Assembly (NCBI GenBank): GCA_023419315.1
Contig: JAEZYE010000032.1
Location: 27,396-91,395, forward strand
Length of the DNA: 64,000 nucleotides
Reading direction: 5' to 3'
DNA from: Pseudomonadota bacterium
Lineage (GTDB): Bacteria > Pseudomonadota > Gammaproteobacteria > Xanthomonadales > Xanthomonadaceae
Each line of letters opens with the position of its first letter. Within the stretch, counting starts at the first letter, position 1. Positions 58,726-64,000 of the stretch are shown here, one piece after another. The notes below the pieces were generated by a model, which saw nothing but the letters and a program-made list of their open reading frames with translations, ran no database searches and had not been told where the DNA came from. A program made the translations under genes and the position numbers.

Positions 58726-61700
58726 ATGTCGACGCCCCAGCCCGTCAGCCCGCCCGTCTCCGCGGCCGGCCCCCTCCTCTCTCCCGAACTTCCGCCGGCC
58801 CCGGACGCCCTGCGCGCCGCCATCACGGTCGGCTGGTTGCGGGACGAGGTCGAGCACATCCGCGAGATGCTTGAACAGGCGCGGCTGCCGGCCGACGAGC
58901 AGGCCCGCGCGCAGGCGCTGGCGGCGGATCTAGTGAAGCGTGTCCGTACGCGCGCGCAGGATCAGGGCGCGATCGAGGCCTTCATGCGCCAATACGACCT
59001 CGGCAGCGAGGAAGGCGTCCTGCTGATGTGCGTGGCTGAGGCGCTGCTGCGCATCCCCGATCAGGAAACCGCCGACAAGCTGATCCGCGACAAGCTCGGC
59101 GATGCGGACTGGGAAAAGCACCTGGGCCAGAGCGATTCGGTGCTGGTCAACGCCTCCACCTGGGGCCTGATGCTGACCGGCAAGCTGGTCAACCTCAACG
59201 ACCTGACCCGCCATGACGTGCCCGGCGCGTTCAAGCGCCTGGTCGGCCGCGTCGGCGAGCCGGTGGTGCGCCTGGCCGTGCGCCAGGCCATGCGCATCAT
59301 GGGCCACCAGTTCGTCATGGGCCGCACCATTGATGAAGCGCTGTCGCGCTCACGCAAGGGCGAGAACGCGACCTATCGCTATTCCTTCGACATGCTGGGC
59401 GAAGGTGCGCTCACCTCGAAGGATGCGGCGCGCTATCTGGAAGCCTATCGCCAGGCCATCCACGCTATCGGCAAGACCGGGCCGTTCGGCGACGTCATCG
59501 CCGCCCCCAGCATTTCCATCAAGCTGTCGGCGCTGCACCCGCGCTACGAGCATGCCAAGCGCGCGCGCGTCATGGCGGAACTGGCGCCGGGCATCCTCGA
59601 ACTGGCGCAACTGGCCAAGTCTTACGGCATCGGCTTCACCATCGACGCCGAAGAAGCGGACCGCCTGGAGCTGTCGCTGGACCTGATCGAAGCGACGTTC
59701 TCCGATGCCTCGCTCGACGGCTGGGAAGGCTATGGCCTGGCCGTGCAGGCGTACCAGAAGCGCACCCCGTGGGTCATCGATTTCCTGGCCGACCTGGCGC
59801 GCCGCACCGGTCGCCGCATGCCCGTGCGCCTGGTGAAAGGCGCGTACTGGGACGCGGAGATCAAGCGTGCGCAGATCGACGGGCAAGCCGGCTATCCCGT
59901 GTTCACGCGCAAACCCAACACCGACGTCTCGTATCTGGCCAATGCACGCCGCATGCTCGACCACGGGGATGCGCTGTATCCGATGTTCGCCACCCACAAT
60001 GCGCAGACCATCGCGGCCATCCGCTCGATTGCGCAGGGGCGCCCCTACGAGCATCAGAAGCTGCACGGCATGGGCGACGATCTCTACGCCGAGGTCGTGC
60101 CGGCCGATCGGCTCGGCGTACCTTGCCGCGTCTACGCGCCGGTCGGTTCGCACGAAGATCTGCTGCCGTACCTGGTGCGCCGCCTGCTTGAAAACGGCGC
60201 CAATTCGAGCTTCGTCAACCGCATCACCGACGAAGCCGTCGCCATCGAGGACTTGATCCGCGACCCGGTGGAAACCGTGTCCGCATTCGATTCGATCCCG
60301 CATCCGCGCATTCCCCTGCCGGTGGACCTGTTCCGCAATCCGCCTGCTTCCGTACCGCCTTCTGACAGGAACAATTCCATGGGCGCCAATCTCGCCAACG
60401 ACAACGACCTGCGCGCCCTCGCCGAACGCATCAATGCCGCCGTCCAGCCGTGGCGCGCCGCACCGCTGGTGCCGGGCGCCGTGGTGTCCACGCAGGCCCT
60501 TCCGGTGACCAACCCGGCCGATCGCCGCCAGACCGTCGGTCAGTGGCAGCCTGCCGACGAAGCCATTGTCGAGAAGGCGCTGCAGAACGCGGTCACTGCG
60601 CAGCCGGCCTGGGATCGCACGCCCGCCGCGAGCCGCGCCGCCATCCTCGAACACGCCGCCGACCTGCTCGAACAGCGGCTGCCGGAATACATCGCGCTGT
60701 GTGTGAAGGAAGCCGGCAAGACGCTGCCCGACAGCGTCGCCGAGGTGCGCGAAGCCGTCGATTTCCTGCGCTATTACGCCGCGCAGGCACGCGCGCAGTT
60801 CGGCGCGGCCGAACGCCTGCCGGGCCCGACGGGCGAATCCAACGAACTGCAGCTGCATGGCCGCGGCGTGTTCGTCTGCATCAGCCCGTGGAATTTCCCG
60901 CTGGCGATTTTCCTCGGCCAGATCAGCGCCGCGCTCGCGGCCGGCAACAGCGTGCTTGCCAAGCCTGCCGAGCAGACCAACCTGGTCGGCCACGCCGCAG
61001 TGAAGCTGCTGCACGAAGCCGGCGTTCCGGAAGCCGTGCTGCAATTCCTGCCCGGCGACGGCGCGACCGTCGGCGCCGCACTGACCCGCGATCCGCGCGT
61101 GGCGGGCGTGGCGTTCACGGGTTCCACGGATACCGCCCGCGCGATCAATCGCGCACTGGCCGCGCGCGACGCTGCGATCGGCGTGCTCATCGCGGAAACC
61201 GGCGGACAGAACGCCTTCATCGCCGACTCGTCCGCGCTGCCCGAGCAACTGGTGAAGGATGCGATCGGTTCCGCCTTCACGTCCGCCGGCCAGCGCTGCT
61301 CGGCCGCGCGCGTGCTGTTCGTGCAGGATGACATCGCCGACAAGGTGATGACGATGCTGGCCGGCGCGATGGAAGAACTGAAAGTCGGCGATCCCGGCCT
61401 GCTCTCCACCGATGTAGGCCCGGTCATCGACGAGGACGCACTGAAGACGCTCGAAGCCCATGCCGCACGCATGGCGAACGAGGCACGCCTGATCAAGCAG
61501 GCGCCAATCGGCGAGGAGGCGGCCCACGGCACGTTCTTCGCGCCGCGCGCGTGGGAACTGAAGTCGCTGGACCAGCTGCACAGGGAAATCTTCGGACCGG
61601 CGCTGCACGTCGTGCGCTGGAAGGCCGATCAGCTGGACCAGGTCATCGACGCGATCAACGCCACCGGATATGGCCTGACGCTCGGCGTGCACTCGCGCAT

Positions 61701-61935
61701 TGACGAGACCATCGACCGCATTGCCGCACGCGTGAAGGTCGGCAACGTCTACGTCAACCGCAACCAGATCGGCGCGGTCGTCGGCGTGCAGCCGTTCGGC
61801 GGGCAAGGTCTGTCCGGCACTGGTCCGAAGGCCGGCGGCCCGCACTACCTGCCGCGCTTCGCCACCGAAAAGACGGTCACGGTGAACACGACCGCCGCTG
61901 GCGGCAACGCCTCGCTGTTGACGCTGGGCGACTGA
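58726..61935 (+). CDS. putA: bifunctional proline dehydrogenase / L-glutamate-gamma-semialdehyde dehydrogenase
   Basis: 1069 residues. It oxidises proline to glutamate in two channelled steps. An N-terminal arm (about 25-100) leads to the FAD TIM-barrel PRODH domain (about 120-490; VKGAYWDAEIKRAQ, KLHGMGDDLY, RVYAPVGSHEDLL), then an ALDH domain (about 560-1045; SPWNFPLAIF, AETGGQNAF, catalytic Cys858 in GQRCSAAR). The ribbon-helix-helix DNA-binding domain of E. coli PutA is missing: the protein begins with a Pro-rich leader and the arm. So it cannot autoregulate; no PutR-like gene adjoins it. Monocistronic. Confidence 0.96.
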   Translation: MSTPQPVSPPVSAAGPLLSPELPPAPDALRAAITVGWLRDEVEHIREMLEQARLPADEQARAQALAADLVKRVRTRAQDQGAIEAFMRQYDLGSEEGVLLMCVAEALLRIPDQETADKLIRDKLGDADWEKHLGQSDSVLVNASTWGLMLTGKLVNLNDLTRHDVPGAFKRLVGRVGEPVVRLAVRQAMRIMGHQFVMGRTIDEALSRSRKGENATYRYSFDMLGEGALTSKDAARYLEAYRQAIHAIGKTGPFGDVIAAPSISIKLSALHPRYEHAKRARVMAELAPGILELAQLAKSYGIGFTIDAEEADRLELSLDLIEATFSDASLDGWEGYGLAVQAYQKRTPWVIDFLADLARRTGRRMPVRLVKGAYWDAEIKRAQIDGQAGYPVFTRKPNTDVSYLANARRMLDHGDALYPMFATHNAQTIAAIRSIAQGRPYEHQKLHGMGDDLYAEVVPADRLGVPCRVYAPVGSHEDLLPYLVRRLLENGANSSFVNRITDEAVAIEDLIRDPVETVSAFDSIPHPRIPLPVDLFRNPPASVPPSDRNNSMGANLANDNDLRALAERINAAVQPWRAAPLVPGAVVSTQALPVTNPADRRQTVGQWQPADEAIVEKALQNAVTAQPAWDRTPAASRAAILEHAADLLEQRLPEYIALCVKEAGKTLPDSVAEVREAVDFLRYYAAQARAQFGAAERLPGPTGESNELQLHGRGVFVCISPWNFPLAIFLGQISAALAAGNSVLAKPAEQTNLVGHAAVKLLHEAGVPEAVLQFLPGDGATVGAALTRDPRVAGVAFTGSTDTARAINRALAARDAAIGVLIAETGGQNAFIADSSALPEQLVKDAIGSAFTSAGQRCSAARVLFVQDDIADKVMTMLAGAMEELKVGDPGLLSTDVGPVIDEDALKTLEAHAARMANEARLIKQAPIGEEAAHGTFFAPRAWELKSLDQLHREIFGPALHVVRWKADQLDQVIDAINATGYGLTLGVHSRIDETIDRIAARVKVGNVYVNRNQIGAVVGVQPFGGQGLSGTGPKAGGPHYLPRFATEKTVTVNTTAAGGNASLLTLGD

Positions 61936-61987
61936 GCCCATCACACACGGGATGCGGCGGTGCGCCGCTTCCCGCAAGCGCCCCCTT

Positions 61988-62025
61988 GGCTTCGCCCCGG
62001 ATTTAAAGATCCGCTGCGCGAAGCC
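61988..62025 (+). repeat. stem-loop between putA and the first sensor cyclase
   Basis: GGCTTCGC / GCGAAGCC outer stem and CGGAT / ATCCG inner stem around a TTAAAG loop, with a small internal loop. No T-tract follows. Could be a regulatory leader, a partial terminator or a REP-like element; nothing decides. Confidence 0.4.
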
Positions 62026-62066
62026 GATATGTTGATCTTGCGATCCGCCTGGGGGGCTGCCGCGAC

Positions 62067-63215
62067 ATGAGCGGTGCGGTGCTGCTGACGATGCTGAGCG
62101 ACTGCCTGTTGGCGGTCGTGCTGTTCGTGCTCTTCTGGTACGTCGCACGCGTATCGCGGAACGTGCAGGGCATCCTGACCTGGGGTGCGGCGCATCTGCT
62201 CTACACACTGGGCGCGACGCTGTTCGACGCCGGCACGCTGGGCTTCCAGGAAACCGGGATGCAATGGGCTTCGCAACTGTCCACGCATCTGGGCTCGGCC
62301 ATCCTCTGCACCGGAATGGCCGCGCTTGGCTGGTCGGTCGTGCTGTTCGTCCGTCGGCGCCCGCTGCACCGACTGGAGATCGCGGTGGTTCCGGTCGCCG
62401 CGCTGGTGCCGATGCTGATCTGGATGCTGGGCGGTGACTGGAACGCGCAGAGCGTGGCGCTCAATTGCGTCGAACTGGTGGTGCTGCTGTGGATGTTCTG
62501 GCATCTGCGCGATCTGCACGAAGATCCCTACCGGCTTCCGGCGCGCATGATGATGTTCGGCTGCGCGGCGCTCGCACTGCTCTATGGCAGCGTCGTTCCC
62601 GGCTGGTCGCTCAGCCAGTTCGGCTTTGACGAGATCTGGGTCAGCGTCGATCTCTCCATCTGGTTCATGCTGAACTTCTGCATGTTGATGCTGAGCAGCT
62701 TCCGCGCGGCGGAGTCGCTCAAGCTGAGCGCGATGTTCGACCCGCTCACCGGCGCACTGAACCGTCGCGGCCTGCATGGCGAGCTCGGATCGTTGCCGGA
62801 CCGCGGCGATGCCGAACTGAGCGTCATCGCCATCGATCTGGATCACTTCAAGACCATCAACGACCACCATGGCCACGATGCGGGCGATCGCGTACTCCAG
62901 CGTTTCAGCGACATCGTGCGCGCCAGCCTGCGCGATGACGAACTGTTTGCACGCATGGGTGGAGAGGAATTTGCCGTAGTGACGCGCAGTCGACCGCTGG
63001 AGGCGGCACGCCAGCTCGCCGAGCGCCTGCGCATTCAGATGCAACGGCTGGAACTCAGTCCGCCGACCGGTCGCCCCTTCCGCGTCACCATCAGCCTGGG
63101 CGTGGCTTCGCGGCAGGAACGCGGACAGACATTCGCCGATCTGATGCGATGCGCGGACGAAGCGCTCTACGCGGCCAAACACCAGGGACGCAATCGCGTC
63201 GTCGTGCATTCCTGA
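62067..63215 (+). CDS. seven-TM diguanylate cyclase
   Basis: 382 residues: seven TM helices (about 8-215) followed by a GGDEF domain (about 220-380). The active site GGEEF is intact, with DPLTGALNRRG and DLDHFKTINDHHGHDAGD metal and substrate motifs. The inhibitory site upstream reads RDDE instead of RxxD, so product inhibition may be weak. The membrane part does not match MASE patterns I can name with certainty; its last helix (DLSIWFMLNFCMLMLSSFRAAES) passes straight into the cyclase. A close paralogue follows 134 bases downstream. It should make c-di-GMP in response to a membrane signal. Confidence 0.88.
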   Translation: MSGAVLLTMLSDCLLAVVLFVLFWYVARVSRNVQGILTWGAAHLLYTLGATLFDAGTLGFQETGMQWASQLSTHLGSAILCTGMAALGWSVVLFVRRRPLHRLEIAVVPVAALVPMLIWMLGGDWNAQSVALNCVELVVLLWMFWHLRDLHEDPYRLPARMMMFGCAALALLYGSVVPGWSLSQFGFDEIWVSVDLSIWFMLNFCMLMLSSFRAAESLKLSAMFDPLTGALNRRGLHGELGSLPDRGDAELSVIAIDLDHFKTINDHHGHDAGDRVLQRFSDIVRASLRDDELFARMGGEEFAVVTRSRPLEAARQLAERLRIQMQRLELSPPTGRPFRVTISLGVASRQERGQTFADLMRCADEALYAAKHQGRNRVVVHS

Positions 63216-63349
63216 GCATCGGGTGACGCTGCCAAGCTGAACCTTTCTCGCACGAACGTCATCGTCTTGCCGCGGAACTAGCCGGAAACCGCCCCGTTCT
63301 GCGTTGGAATGCTGACAGGGAGCTTCAGGCCGCAGGCATTCATGGCGCA

Positions 63350-64000
63350 ATGACCACCGATTTCTATCACCTCCTGCTCAGCGATTGCATGCTGGCAGCC
63401 GTGCTGCTCGGACTGTTCTCGTACGTTTCGCGCGTGTCGCGCGGCGTTCGCGGCATTGCGATGTGGGGCATCGCGCATTTCGTCTATTCGCTGGGCGCGG
63501 CCATGCTGGACGGCACGTCCCAACGGTTGTCGATGTCCGGTTCACAGGAAGTCGCAGCGCTCGTCGCTGGCTTTGGCGGACTGCTCGCGTGTGCGGGCTT
63601 GGCCGGCCTGGCGTGGTCGGTGATCCAGTTCGTCCACCAGCGCGCGTTGAATCCGTTCGAGATCGCCTTGCTCCCCATCACCTGCGCGTTCTCGCTCGTC
63701 GCGTGGTTCTCGGACCGCGGCGGGGATGCGCAGGGCGCCGCCATGAGCGCTGCGGAAGTCATCGTGCTTGCCGTGATCATCTGGCAGTTGCGCGCCCTGC
63801 GCAGCCATCCCGACTATGTGCCCGCGCGCCTGATGATGGGCGGCTGCATGGTGCTGCTCTGGTTGTACGGCCGCGACCTGCATGATGCGCTCACCGGCAA
63901 CTACGCGCCCAACGCATCGTGGGTGAACGCCGATCTCTCGATCTGGTTCATGCTCAACTTCTGCATGCTGATGCTGGCGAGCTTCCGCGCCATCGAGTCA
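63350..64000 (+). CDS. paralogous seven-TM sensor, probable diguanylate cyclase, cut by window end
   Basis: The frame from ATG 63350 stays open for 217 codons to the window edge. It parallels the membrane part of the preceding cyclase: LLSDCMLAAVLLGLFSYVSRVSRGVRGIAMWGIAHFVYSLGA, PARLMMGGC, and DLSIWFMLNFCMLMLASFRAIES at the same spacing, nearly identical to the partner. The GGDEF domain is expected beyond the window but not seen. Middle loops differ strongly between the two, so sensed signals may differ. The 134-base gap before it holds no evident promoter or hairpin. Confidence 0.85.
   Translation, partial: MTTDFYHLLLSDCMLAAVLLGLFSYVSRVSRGVRGIAMWGIAHFVYSLGAAMLDGTSQRLSMSGSQEVAALVAGFGGLLACAGLAGLAWSVIQFVHQRALNPFEIALLPITCAFSLVAWFSDRGGDAQGAAMSAAEVIVLAVIIWQLRALRSHPDYVPARLMMGGCMVLLWLYGRDLHDALTGNYAPNASWVNADLSIWFMLNFCMLMLASFRAIES

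Noticed and set aside
59350..62208. 952-codon open frame on the minus strand opposite putA
   Set aside because: Antisense shadow of a high-GC gene; low-complexity His/Arg/Gln-rich translation without any domain, while putA on the plus strand is unmistakable.
1..64000. Search for CRISPR arrays, tRNA/rRNA genes, transposases, integrases, toxin-antitoxin or phage-defence genes
   Set aside because: No regularly spaced repeats, cloverleaf sequences, transposase motifs or defence-type proteins were seen; all long genes are core metabolic, transport, regulatory or respiratory.

Overview
The window is about 65% GC and reads as chromosomal core genome of a gammaproteobacterium in the Xanthomonadaceae/Lysobacteraceae (Lysobacter, Luteimonas or Pseudoxanthomonas-like). 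This rests on the plant/xanthomonad-type glutamate-cysteine ligase, the TonB receptor-centred GlcNAc/chitin locus with a two-SIS-domain deaminase and NagX, the rpsU-yqeY-dnaG block, the aa3 oxidase gene order and the many c-di-GMP enzymes. The assignment is inference from gene content. I see no insertion sequence, prophage, CRISPR array, tRNA or rRNA.

Layout. 1-6.3 kb: DegV protein, a small hypothetical coupled to a Dph6-like ATP pyrophosphatase, a glutathione-dependent formaldehyde detoxification operon on the minus strand (HMA-domain protein, frmR, frmA, fghA), and a nicotinamide phosphoribosyltransferase. 6.5-14.3 kb: MFS transporter, GAF-EAL phosphodiesterase, EamA exporter divergent from an Lrp/AsnC regulator whose start is out of frame, two small secreted proteins, an EAL-CBS-GGDEF protein and a lipoprotein. 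14.3-24 kb: gshA, engB, cytochrome c4, two tandem DsbA-like thioredoxins, an EEP phosphatase/nuclease, TauE/SafE transporter, soluble-type lytic transglycosylase and cca.

24-37.8 kb is a complete N-acetylglucosamine/chitin-oligomer utilisation locus. On the minus strand lie nagP, a LacI-type regulator, nagB-II, nagA and nagX, followed by a lipoprotein PQQ-type sugar dehydrogenase. On the plus strand lie a glucokinase-family kinase, a TonB-dependent receptor and a GH20 hexosaminidase lipoprotein. Two palindromes with the core ACAACGTTGT sit in the 0.4-kb divergent region and are very likely the operators of the LacI regulator. The implied flow is outer-membrane uptake, periplasmic trimming by GH20, inner-membrane import by NagP, phosphorylation, deacetylation and deamination to fructose-6-phosphate.

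37.8-42.1 kb: VanZ-like protein, MidA-type methyltransferase, pteridine reductase, a short HPPK-like protein, folB and tsaD. 42.2-46.8 kb: rpsU, yqeY, GNAT, YihY/BrkB, dnaG, and a secreted phosphatase-like protein. 46.9-50 kb: S9 peptidase and polyphosphate kinase 2. 50-58.5 kb: the cytochrome aa3 oxidase locus, with coxB, coxA, a 44-residue small protein, cox11, coxC, SURF1, a thioredoxin-like protein, ctaA and ctaB all on the minus strand and one twin-TM gene inverted between coxC and SURF1. 58.7-64 kb: putA without its DNA-binding domain, then two tandem seven-TM diguanylate cyclase-type genes, the second cut by the window edge.

Most of the region is well-known core metabolism. The best leads are the duplicated membrane sensors at the right edge, an inverted repeat spanning the promoter of the GAF-EAL gene, the Lrp gene whose likely start is one base out of frame, the reduced HPPK-like gene beside folB, and the nag control region.
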